Assembly: GCF_004770055.1 (NCBI RefSeq) | Contig: NZ_RQEP01000005.1 | Location: forward strand, 930,001-994,000 | Length of the DNA: 64,000 nucleotides | Origin: Leptospira semungkisensis | GTDB taxonomy: Bacteria > Spirochaetota > Leptospiria > Leptospirales > Leptospiraceae | Direction: 5' to 3' | Shown here: positions 51,965-59,415 of the stretch, in pieces | Numbering within the stretch: the first letter of the stretch is position 1 | Layout of the letters: every line of letters begins with the position of its first letter | Made by a program: the position numbers and the translations under genes | Notes under the pieces: model-generated | Told to the model about the DNA's origin: nothing | Seen by the model: only the letters and a program-made list of their open reading frames with translations | Database searches by the model: none

Positions 51965-52051
51965 ATTTCGTCTAACGCTAAGATTTAACTGATACGAAAT
52001 GCATCTCCCAGACCACGCGAGTAGTTAGTTCTAACACTCGCGAGGCTGGGA
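51965..52051. repeat. Tandem stem-loops between convergent genes
   Basis: Stem 1: ATTTCGT (51965-51971) with ACGAAAT (51994-52000). Stem 2: TCCCAG-CGCGAGT-GTTAG pairing with CTAAC-ACTCGCG-CTGGGA across 52006-52051, with small bulges and a two-base loop. No T tract. Stem 1 begins ATTTCGTCTAAC, the same string that ends the cassette-like junctions near 56.8 and 58.9 kb, so it may be a relic of such a site as well as a terminator. Confidence 0.5.
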
Positions 52052-52065
52052 CAGGGTAGGGTGTC

Positions 52066-52587
52066 TCAAGAGAGCTCCAGCATTATTTTATCGAGCACGC
52101 GGCAGAGTTCAGCCCAGCACTCGATCGCGCCAGATTCAAATTCCATCTTGCATACTTCTGCAGAAGCATATTTACAAACATGAGTCATGAGAGTCAGATT
52201 GCCTTCCGTTGTGAATGTGCGAGACTCCACAGTAGCATCCGGATTTTCCGGACCATTCGGATCAAAGGCTGCCATGTCAGTAGCATAATTCTCATTGTTC
52301 GCTACTTTTTCTGGTACAATTACTTCTAAGAATTTTCCGTAAATACCCATTTTGTTTCCTTGGGTATCCCCATAAACATATAGATATTTACCTCCGACCT
52401 TAAGATCGTTCTCGCAGGATTCAAGTGACCAACCTTCGGGACCAGTCAACCAACGGCGCATCAGTTCCGGCTTGGTAAAGCAATCGAATACCAATTTACG
52501 TGGAGCATCGAAATAGCGTGTGAGGACGACTTCGGTATCGCTTCGACGCTCTATTTTTAGTTCTCTTTGATCTGTTTTCATCTTCAT
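52066..52587 (-). CDS. SRPBCC/AHSA1-family protein
   Basis: 173 residues from the ATG at 52587, which has AAGGAG upstream; the longer reading from 52716 adds 43 unrelated residues. TRYFDAPRKLVFDCFTKPELMRRWLTGP is the start of an AHSA1/START-like domain (given here as one family block; key residues are the W of RRW and the P before it). The domain binds hydrophobic ligands. Such proteins often pair with an ArsR regulator, which is not adjacent here. Function unknown. Confidence 0.8.
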   Translation of the reverse strand: MKMKTDQRELKIERRSDTEVVLTRYFDAPRKLVFDCFTKPELMRRWLTGPEGWSLESCENDLKVGGKYLYVYGDTQGNKMGIYGKFLEVIVPEKVANNENYATDMAAFDPNGPENPDATVESRTFTTEGNLTLMTHVCKYASAEVCKMEFESGAIECWAELCRVLDKIMLELS

Positions 52588-52773
52588 TGATCTCCTTTTG
52601 TCTGCATCGTCCACAATCCTTCGAGTAGCTCTCTCGGGAGTATTGAATTCGGGGGTCTGCTCTTTATATAGCCAATTAGTTATATAAATTTGTGGATATA
52701 TATAGGGGAATGTCAAGCCTTTTTACGGTTTCTTTTACTGGGAAATTAATTATGAGAATTCGAGCAGGATCGG

Positions 52774-54102
52774 TTATATTCCCTTAAGCCGCTCATACCG
52801 TTTACGAAACTCTTCGTTTGGAATGCGCTCTTCTCCTGCTCGTCTAAGATCAGACAATAGTCCATTCACAAAGTACATTTCGATTTTTCCTTTATTCTTG
52901 GCAGGCACAGCACCTCGGTATTCGCAATCGAAGAAGTCTTTTACCAATTCGTAAGTAGCACCGGAAATATTGATACGACCCGGGATACCTGATGATTCGC
53001 AGCGGCTCGCTGTATTGACTGTATCACTCCAAACATCGTACGCAAACTTCTTCTCACCAATGACACCTGCTACCAAATTACCTGAGTGGACACCCAGACG
53101 CAGTTCCCAATAGGGAAGGTTTTGATTCGCCTTGATTTCCTTCATCTGATTCATGAACGCTTGGATTTCCAGAGCGGCCATAACACAATCGATCGCATGC
53201 GTATGGTTCGGCTCCGGGATTCCACCGGCAAACATATAGCTATCTCCAATCGTCTTGAGTTTCTCTAGATTATGCCTCTCCATTACACTATCGAAATAAG
53301 AGAAGCAGCGATCGAGCTCCGCGACAAGTTCGGTGGGTGACATGGTCTCTGCGATTTGGGTAAAGCCCTTGAAGTCGGTGAAACAAACTGTTGCGCTGCG
53401 ATGGAGTCGAGGTTCGGACACTCCCTTCTCTTTTAATTCCTGAGCAATTTCCTCCGGTAATATGTTGAGAAGAAGTTGTTCCGACTTTTTATGCTCTGCT
53501 TGTATTTTCGCTTCTGCCTCGTCTCGACTACGAATGAATAGATATGCAAGCAAAAGAAGAAGTGACTGACTTCCGACCACATCCACAAGGACTTCATCAG
53601 CTCGGAAAACCTTAGGCTCCTCGCCGTAGAAGGCTTTGCCTCCGAGGATCTTAAAATAGGTCTGCTGCGCGATAAGCAGGCAAAATGGGATCAGAGCAAG
53701 AACTATTCTTGCTACTTTATGTTTGCGAACAACGACGAGCAACGGTAGAAGCATTCCTACCGATAGATACATGTATGCTTGTTGGCCGGGAAGAGTGAAA
53801 ATGATAGTGAGCAACTGGATCCATGTAGCAAAACACAAGAAAATCTGTGCAGCCAGCATATAGCCTCTTCGCAACAGAACCCCGCTAATGGTAAGTTCTA
53901 GTAAGCCGGCAATATTCACTGCGCGTAAGAGTCCGACCAGGTTCTCTGGAACAGGCGGCAGCCAAGACAAGAACACTATGATTGCTAGGCACAGGAGAGT
54001 ATTGGCGGTAAGTTGAAAAGAGCGTCGCTCTTCTTCAGGCAGACCTGCAGAAATGTGACGACCGAGTAACCAGTGGAGAGCATATCGGATCTTGGTTTTC
54101 AT
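52774..54102 (-). CDS. Membrane class III adenylate cyclase
   Basis: 442 residues from the ATG at 54102. Six membrane helices (about 35-205), then the linker QLLLNILPEEIAQELKEKG and a catalytic domain. The metal-binding Asp pair is in CFTDFKGFT and ELDRCFSYFD-type context, the adenine-selecting Lys in EKLKTIGDSYM, and the transition-state Asn/Arg in DTVNTASRCES. The Lys and the Asp of VWSDTVNTAS favour ATP over GTP. The layout with N-terminal helices is common in Leptospira. It could supply cAMP for the cyclic-nucleotide-binding pair at 43 kb, but no direct link is visible. Confidence 0.88.
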   Translation of the reverse strand: MKTKIRYALHWLLGRHISAGLPEEERRSFQLTANTLLCLAIIVFLSWLPPVPENLVGLLRAVNIAGLLELTISGVLLRRGYMLAAQIFLCFATWIQLLTIIFTLPGQQAYMYLSVGMLLPLLVVVRKHKVARIVLALIPFCLLIAQQTYFKILGGKAFYGEEPKVFRADEVLVDVVGSQSLLLLLAYLFIRSRDEAEAKIQAEHKKSEQLLLNILPEEIAQELKEKGVSEPRLHRSATVCFTDFKGFTQIAETMSPTELVAELDRCFSYFDSVMERHNLEKLKTIGDSYMFAGGIPEPNHTHAIDCVMAALEIQAFMNQMKEIKANQNLPYWELRLGVHSGNLVAGVIGEKKFAYDVWSDTVNTASRCESSGIPGRINISGATYELVKDFFDCEYRGAVPAKNKGKIEMYFVNGLLSDLRRAGEERIPNEEFRKRYERLKGI

Positions 54103-54209
54103 AGGTGCAACCAAAAGAAGGGAAAATCTTTCGAATGTAAAGTCCGTTTCGGGATAGGGCGGTCTGCGAGTGCAAATGAGATGCGCAGCTAAGGGCTGAG
54201 GTGGCTGAT

Positions 54210-54932
54210 TTATTTTAAATTAGTAAACCTAGTTAGGTCATCCAAATTTCCATTTAAAACATTCAGATCAACGGGGCCGTTGATTCCTTTGATTCTCGCT
54301 CTGCTTTTATATTGCCAAATAATCCATTCAATGGAGGAGAAAGTATTTGGATGAATGAAAATATTTCTAATCCAAACTGGATGATGAAAGAAATTGTCTT
54401 CTAGATATTCTTCAATGAATTCGTTCGTTAAATAAAGAATCGTTTTTGCATTATAGTAAGCATCAACTCTCTCAAGAAAAATAGAAATTTCATTTTGAAC
54501 ATTTTCAATCTTTGGTCTATCTTTGCAATTCCCAACAAATTCAAGATCAACTACTGGAGGCAAAGAATCTGCGAGTTTAGGAACAGTTTGAATAAAATTC
54601 TCCGCTTGCTCAGAACCAGTCTTACATAGAGTGAAGAAATGATAGGCTCCTACTTTAAAGCCTTCTTTTCTGGCGGCATTCCAATTAACCAGGAAGGATT
54701 TATCCTTAAAATCTCCACCTTCTGTAGATTTAATATAAACAAAGGAAATATCCTTTTTAGGAAGCAAGTCCCAATCGATTTTTCCTTGATGATTAGAAAC
54801 GTCAATGCCTCTGATCGGATATTTATCTTCTGAAGGATATACAAACCAAACGAGGCCCAGATCAAGAGCTCTGTATAAAGAGAAAGCAGCAATACCTAAG
54901 AGTATAGTTAGAATGACAAATTTTTTAATCAT
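54210..54932 (-). CDS. Glycoside hydrolase family 25 lysozyme-like protein
   Basis: 240 residues from the ATG at 54932 (another in-frame start lies at 54989). A membrane or signal segment (about 5-23) precedes the GH25 barrel: YPIRGIDVSNHQGKIDW with the first catalytic Asp, FVYIKSTEGG, AYHFFTLCKTG, PPVVDLEFVGNC with the catalytic Glu, and WIIWQYKS. The last strand is PVDLNVLNG. It would cleave peptidoglycan between MurNAc and GlcNAc in the periplasm. Host use or prophage origin cannot be told apart; no phage genes are near. Confidence 0.85.
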   Translation of the reverse strand: MIKKFVILTILLGIAAFSLYRALDLGLVWFVYPSEDKYPIRGIDVSNHQGKIDWDLLPKKDISFVYIKSTEGGDFKDKSFLVNWNAARKEGFKVGAYHFFTLCKTGSEQAENFIQTVPKLADSLPPVVDLEFVGNCKDRPKIENVQNEISIFLERVDAYYNAKTILYLTNEFIEEYLEDNFFHHPVWIRNIFIHPNTFSSIEWIIWQYKSRARIKGINGPVDLNVLNGNLDDLTRFTNLK

Positions 54933-54991
54933 GAGTTGTCTATTGGAAAGTCGGAACAAATTTAAACCGCAGGTAGCATAGCAATTCACTT

Positions 54992-55306
54992 TTATTTTAC
55001 TTTGTACTGTTCATACTTGTATTTAATATATTCTTCGCTAATTACGCCTGTCCTTTCTCCTTCGAAGACATAGGATCGGCATGAAAAGTTTGAAGTTTCT
55101 GGGACCATCCCTGTATAGATATCGATGCCATTTATTAGAATTGTAGGTGATCCTTGAAAGTTGAGTTTATCAGCCTCTTCTGGGTTTTTTACTTCAACAA
55201 TTTTCACTTCTCTTATATCGATTATATTTTCTTTTATTAGGTTTTTTAGATTATTTAACGTGGCTTCTGAATTTGGGCATCCATCAAAATACTGAAATTC
55301 GATCAT
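54992..55306 (-). CDS. Small thioredoxin-like protein
   Basis: 104 residues. IEFQYFDGCPNSEATLNNLKNLI opens with a CPxS-type motif (one Cys kept) and QGSPTILINGIDIYTG is the cis-Pro loop of thioredoxin folds. It resembles the small thioredoxin-like proteins often found with mercury or arsenic genes. GGGAGGTG lies before the ATG. The neighbours are the GH25 gene and a membrane protein, so the partner is unclear. Confidence 0.68.
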   Translation of the reverse strand: MIEFQYFDGCPNSEATLNNLKNLIKENIIDIREVKIVEVKNPEEADKLNFQGSPTILINGIDIYTGMVPETSNFSCRSYVFEGERTGVISEEYIKYKYEQYKVK

Positions 55307-55473
55307 TGAAATTCACCTCCCTAATAAAAATTTAGAAATAGCATTATAGTTTATATTCATAACAGCAATTAAGTATCTATGAAATTTAATTTAGTCTGTG
55401 ATAAATGAACTTACAAATCGCATAAAAATATCTGCGCACATAAACTGGATTTTCGAAACCAAAAACAAAAGTC

Positions 55474-55854
55474 TTAGTTATTGTCGTTATTAACTGGAAG
55501 TGTGCTGAGATAAGCACATGGAATTAATCCTCCAACCCCGCCTATGAAAACTGCCAAAAGGCCTGCAAGAAGTCCGACCAATATAAAACCTATATGTGCA
55601 TGAAGATTTTTCTTTTTTAAAGTAAAGAATGCAATAAACAGACAGCTTATTACTGCAATTATGCTACCAACCTTTAGTCCGAGCTCAAAGCCCTCTCTTG
55701 GCAGAAACTCGAAACCGATAATGCTCAGCGAGCCTATCACTGTGGCGGAAATCAAACCGGATGATATGATTAGAAAGAATAACCATGCAATATAAAAGAC
55801 GAAAGCCTCTTGCCAATTACGTTGATAAGTAAAGTCAGTTAATTTTTTGAGCAT
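55474..55854 (-). CDS. Hypothetical small membrane protein
   Basis: 126 residues with three to four hydrophobic helices (AFVFYIAWLFFLIISSGLI; VGSIIAVISCLFIAFFTL; IGFILVGLLAGLLAVFIGGVGGLIP) and a polar start (MLKKLTDFTYQRNWQ). No family recognised with certainty. AT-rich gaps lie on both sides. It could be the last member of the cassette array. Confidence 0.6.
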   Translation of the reverse strand: MLKKLTDFTYQRNWQEAFVFYIAWLFFLIISSGLISATVIGSLSIIGFEFLPREGFELGLKVGSIIAVISCLFIAFFTLKKKNLHAHIGFILVGLLAGLLAVFIGGVGGLIPCAYLSTLPVNNDNN

Positions 55855-55951
55855 TATTCCTTCCTAGTAGTAAATTTTCGATCAGAAATCTCACCTAATG
55901 ATCAGGTTTCGGCGACCATTGCCTTTTACAAATTCTAATATTTCTAAAAAC

Positions 55952-56038
55952 TTATTTTACTATAAGAAAATCGGAATGCTGCATCCAACCCCGATAGTTT
56001 AATTTTAAGAACAAAGCAATTGAAACTATTGAACCCAT
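55952..56038 (-). pseudogene. Internally deleted copy of the 56230-56688 gene
   Basis: A 28-residue frame reads MGSIVSIALF... and ends ...WMQHSDFLIVK. The full-length gene starts MGPVISIASPF and ends ELWMLHPDFRLVK. The first eight and last eleven residues match, with about 120 residues missing between them, and the DNA 3' of both stop codons is also similar. It is best read as a paralogue reduced by one internal deletion. Confidence 0.65.
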
Positions 56039-56119
56039 TTATTTGCACCGTTTCAGTTTTCGCATAATCATTGCTAAACAACAATTGGGAAGAGCTTAAT
56101 TTTATATTTAAATTTTCAA

Positions 56120-56215
56120 TTTCCAGTGATTGAGGCTTGAAGACCGCGCGACGGCGGGGATTAAGTAAGAATGTGCATAGTGCCTCGAAAGGAAGCGTCA
56201 GAGCCGATAATACTT
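56120..56215 (-). repeat. attC-like cassette junction C (degenerate)
   Basis: On the minus strand TATTATCGGCTCTGACGCTTC follows the 56230 gene and shares the string ATCGGCTCTGAC with junction B. An inner stem CCGC-cgtc-GCGG is present. The closing GTTAGGC-type end is not recognisable, so the site appears decayed. Confidence 0.35.
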
Positions 56216-56229
56216 AAATTCCTAAAAAC

Positions 56230-56688
56230 CTATTTTACCAAGCGAAAATCAGGATGTAACATCCAAAGTTCAAATTCTCGAACTTTAAAGATAGTTTCAT
56301 TATGATAGTGTATGAGATTTGGATTATTCAAAATTTCATTATCACTAGTATAATTTGATAACAAGCTTCCGAAAAGAATAACTCCCTCTAGTAACTTGCA
56401 AAATTCAAACGCTATATTGCCAAGAATCAGATGATCAAGAATATCATTGCATCCTGCAGAAATATAATATACAGACTTAGGTCTCCAATTTAAAAATTTT
56501 GCCAAATCTTTATAATCCTCAAGTATCTCTGAATATTCTAATTTGTTACTATAGTAAAACGGTCGGCTCTTTATCCAAAAATCTTGATTCTGAACCTTTT
56601 CGGCCGACGATGCAATAAGTTTCGTAACTTCATCTATTTTATTAGAATCTAGCGTAAAAGGCGAAGCGATTGAAATTACTGGACCCAT
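56230..56688 (-). CDS. Hypothetical cassette-type protein
   Basis: 152 residues, soluble, low G+C, not recognised. It starts MGPVISIASPFTLDS and ends HPDFRLVK; the middle is helical with aromatic residues (KFLNWRPKSVYYISAGCNDI). No catalytic motif is visible. A deleted copy lies just downstream. It is flanked on both sides by attC-like junctions and, like its neighbours, stands alone in its unit. Confidence 0.6.
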   Translation of the reverse strand: MGPVISIASPFTLDSNKIDEVTKLIASSAEKVQNQDFWIKSRPFYYSNKLEYSEILEDYKDLAKFLNWRPKSVYYISAGCNDILDHLILGNIAFEFCKLLEGVILFGSLLSNYTSDNEILNNPNLIHYHNETIFKVREFELWMLHPDFRLVK

Positions 56689-56767
56689 TAAATACTTTTC
56701 ATTCTCCTGTTGCTACAAATGAATGTTAATCTACAAAGAATTCAAATTTTCAATAAGCGCCGATTTC

Positions 56768-56851
56768 GCCTAACTACAAAGCGAAATGTGCCGAAGGCCA
56801 AGCGAGGGGGCGAACCATCCCGAAGCGATGTGTCAGAGCCGATATTTAGAC
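56768..56851 (-). repeat. attC-like cassette junction B
   Basis: On the minus strand the 84-base element starts GTCTAAA (56851-56845) and ends GTTAGGC (56774-56768), which are complementary as R-box ends of an integron attC site should be (consensus RYYYAAC ... GTTRRRY). It begins 14 bases after the stop codon of the 56865 gene. The interior is GC-rich with several inverted repeats, in contrast to the AT-rich genes. Confidence 0.5.
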
Positions 56852-56864
56852 GCAGTTGCCTACA

Positions 56865-57689
56865 CTAACGCGAAAATGAATCTAAGCTTAACTGCTTACT
56901 CGTTTTTGGATTTTTGTACAAACGAATATTATCACCCGATAAACTATGATCGAATAGAAAATTAGTATTTTTCCAAGCAATTCCAGAAATATCTTGAAAG
57001 TCTGGATTTTCGAAAAGATTAGTCGTCACTAAACTTCCATTTTCTTTTTTAATTTCCTTTTGCTTATCGTACTGGATCGTTAAATTTCCTGTCTCATGGT
57101 TATAAACAAAAACTTGATTTCCAACTCCAAAAAGAACGGATTCCATAATGTTCGCGTATGGATGACCAACTAAATCACCGCTAGGGATATTTGAAGTATC
57201 GACTGCTATCACGAGTTTGTCCGATGCAGTAACGATGCCTTTTTTAACCCATTTTTCGTATATGCTATATTTCTTATTAATACTCTCTAATACTCTGAGT
57301 TTTCTACTATCTTGATTTAAAACCTCAACCTGGCCCATGATTCTCTCAACCTTATTTATTCCCGAAATATTTGAAGAAACACAATCTATAATTATTATCT
57401 CCCCTGCTCTTTCTATTATTATATCTGGCCCAGTTTCCTTTGGTGGAATAAGATTAAATCGTCCTTGTAGAATATATGTTAGTTCTAACTGCCAAAGGGC
57501 TCCGTGAAAGTTTCGTTGCGCATCCTTAACAAACTTTTCAATATTATCACCAATCAACTTTAATTCAATCAGGGTATCCCATACATGCTGAATTACATCT
57601 TTAGTTTCCTTTCGATATTTATCGTCCCTAGTCAATATATAATATTGATCCATTTCATCTGAATGTAAATTATCTGTGAAAATGTTCAT
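56865..57689 (-). CDS. Hypothetical protein with nuclease-like (PD-(D/E)xK-type) signature
   Basis: 274 residues from the ATG at 57689; the longer reading from 57848 would translate the palindromic junction and is rejected. KETGPDIIIERAGEIIIIDCVSS (in parts) resembles the D...ExK strand pair of restriction-like nucleases, but the usual Lys is replaced, so activity is doubtful. The rest is alpha/beta with no signal or membrane segment. It has a single-gene, cassette-like position between two attC-like junctions. Defence or toxin roles are speculative. Confidence 0.55.
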   Translation of the reverse strand: MNIFTDNLHSDEMDQYYILTRDDKYRKETKDVIQHVWDTLIELKLIGDNIEKFVKDAQRNFHGALWQLELTYILQGRFNLIPPKETGPDIIIERAGEIIIIDCVSSNISGINKVERIMGQVEVLNQDSRKLRVLESINKKYSIYEKWVKKGIVTASDKLVIAVDTSNIPSGDLVGHPYANIMESVLFGVGNQVFVYNHETGNLTIQYDKQKEIKKENGSLVTTNLFENPDFQDISGIAWKNTNFLFDHSLSGDNIRLYKNPKTSKQLSLDSFSR

Positions 57690-57702
57690 TTTTGGCAATT
57701 GC

Positions 57703-57837
57703 GCATAACGACCAAGGTGTTCCGACGTTTGCGATGGCACGAGTTTGCTCATGCAAACGAAGTGACTGAAGCAGATGTGGCAAAGCCCGAGCGAGAGTTG
57801 CGAAGCAAGCTCGAAGCGGAAGCACCGACAGTTAGAC
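57703..57837 (-). repeat. attC-like cassette junction A
   Basis: On the minus strand a 135-base element starts GTCTAAC (57837-57831) and ends GTTATGC (57709-57703). Inside, GGTGCTTCCG near the 5' end pairs with CGGAACACC near the 3' end with one unpaired base, and a central hairpin GTTTGC-atga-GCAAAC caps the fold. Outer boxes, an inner stem with an extra-helical base and a terminal hairpin are the layout of an integron attC site. Confidence 0.55.
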
Positions 57838-57844
57838 GTTAGTA

Positions 57845-58903
57845 TCAAGAGTGCTTATTGAAATTTCTTTCATTTCGAAGCTGCTGAACATAGGGTCGAG
57901 AAGGATCCATAGTTTCCGGTAACGATCTATTAAATGCATAGCTTAGCAAAGGAATACTCCTTAAATTCGTGTCGAACTGAGGTTTTTTTCTTCCGCCGAT
58001 TATCAAACGATTATCCCTATTAATATCTTTGTTTCTATATTCTTTAAATTCTTGCGACTGAAACCTAGTTTGTGGGCGTAAAAGCGGATCTTGCAATAGC
58101 TCACCAATATACTCTTTCTGAACTTCAGTATCAAAATAAATGTTATCAACACTGTTATAAATTGATATTTTATTCACCCGATCCACATCATTTTTTGAAA
58201 GGATATGGTAATATCTCTTCTTTAATCGATAGGAACCTATATCATATAAAGCCAAGCAATGCTTTGAGGAAATCGGTAACAATATAATGATACCAATGCA
58301 ACCTAGACCCAATCCACTCCCACCCCATCCCTTAAGATTCAAGAATGGATTAGTGAAAATAACCGGATTATCAGATAATAAAAAATATCTCCCGTCTCCT
58401 TCAAAAAGCGCAATCTCAAGATCAAAAACGACATTCACTAAATCTGCACCTATCTTAAGGTTGTATATTGCAGGATCAGATCGAGAAATCTTATATTTAT
58501 CAACGAAGCCAGAAACTCTTGGATCATGTTTAATCATATTATGAAATAACATATTGATAAATTCATCAATCTCTTGCATTGACCCAGTCGTTCTAAAATA
58601 TTGGAAAACTACGAATTCATAGATTTTGAGTCTATCTTGAATCAAAATCTCTATAAATTCTTTTGGGTCCTTCATTGCCTTTTTTAGTATGGAACTGATA
58701 TCTGTCTCCAATGCCATAAATGCGTTTTCAATATGTAAATCTTTTCCGTAAAGATAGTCGCGTTTGCATTGATGCTTTATTGAAGCTGAAGTTATGAATT
58801 TTCCACTAGAATGATTGAACAGATTTATTTGTCGTTTATCTAAATCAGATGCAAAGTTCTTTAAAAGAAACTTAGGGACAAAGTGTTGGTTCTTTTTTTT
58901 CAC
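57845..58903 (-). CDS. DUF4238 protein
   Basis: 352 residues. The N-terminus KKKNQHFVPKFLLKNFASD followed by INLFNHSSGKFIT and the KHQCKRDYLYGKD block is the hallmark of DUF4238. The later FEGDGRYFLLSDNPVIFTNP block also fits. The family is scattered through accessory regions and cassettes of many bacteria; its function is unknown. The stop codon lies eight bases before an attC-like junction, and attC-like half-sites lie just upstream of the start. Confidence 0.8.
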   Translation of the reverse strand: MKKKNQHFVPKFLLKNFASDLDKRQINLFNHSSGKFITSASIKHQCKRDYLYGKDLHIENAFMALETDISSILKKAMKDPKEFIEILIQDRLKIYEFVVFQYFRTTGSMQEIDEFINMLFHNMIKHDPRVSGFVDKYKISRSDPAIYNLKIGADLVNVVFDLEIALFEGDGRYFLLSDNPVIFTNPFLNLKGWGGSGLGLGCIGIIILLPISSKHCLALYDIGSYRLKKRYYHILSKNDVDRVNKISIYNSVDNIYFDTEVQKEYIGELLQDPLLRPQTRFQSQEFKEYRNKDINRDNRLIIGGRKKPQFDTNLRSIPLLSYAFNRSLPETMDPSRPYVQQLRNERNFNKHS

Positions 58904-59379
58904 TCTAAAATCGCTCTTGATATTACGTCTAACCGCTAGTAATCGAAATTTCGTCTAACTTCTCATATAATAATAAATCTGTAAATTACGTATACCGATC
59001 TATTTTTTGAAAAATCCAAATTTGTTTTTTCAACGCGAGCAGCTTTTACCTTTCTCGCTTATTTGCAACTTCTTACTTAACGTTCAACCGGATCGCGGGC
59101 TCCACCCCCCACCTCACGGGACCGCACAACGAAATCCACCTTCTCCAACTTCCCCCAAGCCAACCTCGCGCGTACTCCTACACATCTTGCGAATAGTACA
59201 GCACAATCCCCTTCCCAGATCACTTCTCCTCCGCACTCCCCGGAATCTCCATTCCGTGCCCACCCGCATCAAAATTCATCCCTCAAGGGCCACCCGACTT
59301 GCACAGAAGAGCCCTTCCTACGCTAAAAATCCAAAATTCTTGACTTTTTTAGGATTCTTTTGGAAACTTGAGGGAGTGA
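58904..59379. other. Gene-free gap: cassette boundary plus pyrimidine-rich region
   Basis: The first part (58904-59000) is AT-rich and contains two minus-strand GTTAGAC boxes (58933-58927 and 58959-58953), the second followed by GAAATTTC as in the cassette junctions. From about 59040 to 59335 the plus strand is unusually C/T-rich and higher in G+C. Frames through it (59007-59438 on the plus strand; about 67 codons on the minus strand) lack family resemblance or a ribosome binding site, so I call no gene. It ends at the CIRCE element. Confidence 0.5.
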
Positions 59380-59406
59380 TTAGCACTCTAATAGCCAGAG
59401 TGCTAA
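59380..59406. promoter_or_regulatory. CIRCE element (HrcA operator)
   Basis: TTAGCACTC (59380-59388), nine bases, then GAGTGCTAA (59398-59406): a perfect match to the CIRCE consensus. It lies ten bases before hrcA, so HrcA would repress its own operon until heat shock. A TTGACT at 59340-59345 could be the -35, but the -10 is unclear. Confidence 0.95.
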
Positions 59407-59415
59407 AGGATAGGA

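Larger units (their letters stand above)
55855..56229. other. AT-rich gap holding a shrunken gene copy and decayed cassette junctions
   Basis: The gap of about 375 bases contains a 28-codon deleted copy of the next gene (55952-56038). It also has a degenerate junction at 55884-55899 (GAAATCTCACCTAATG, compare GAAATTTCGTCTAAC) and an attC-like palindromic stretch at about 56120-56215. No other gene is seen. Confidence 0.55.

Noticed and set aside
54210..54932. GH25 lysozyme taken as evidence of a prophage
   Set aside because: No holin, tail, capsid, integrase or terminase genes are near; GH25 enzymes are also chromosomal.
57690..57848. N-terminal extension of 53 residues on the 56865 gene
   Set aside because: The extra residues are Cys/His/Ser-rich translations of the palindromic junction; the ATG at 57689 lies just after the junction, as expected for a cassette gene.
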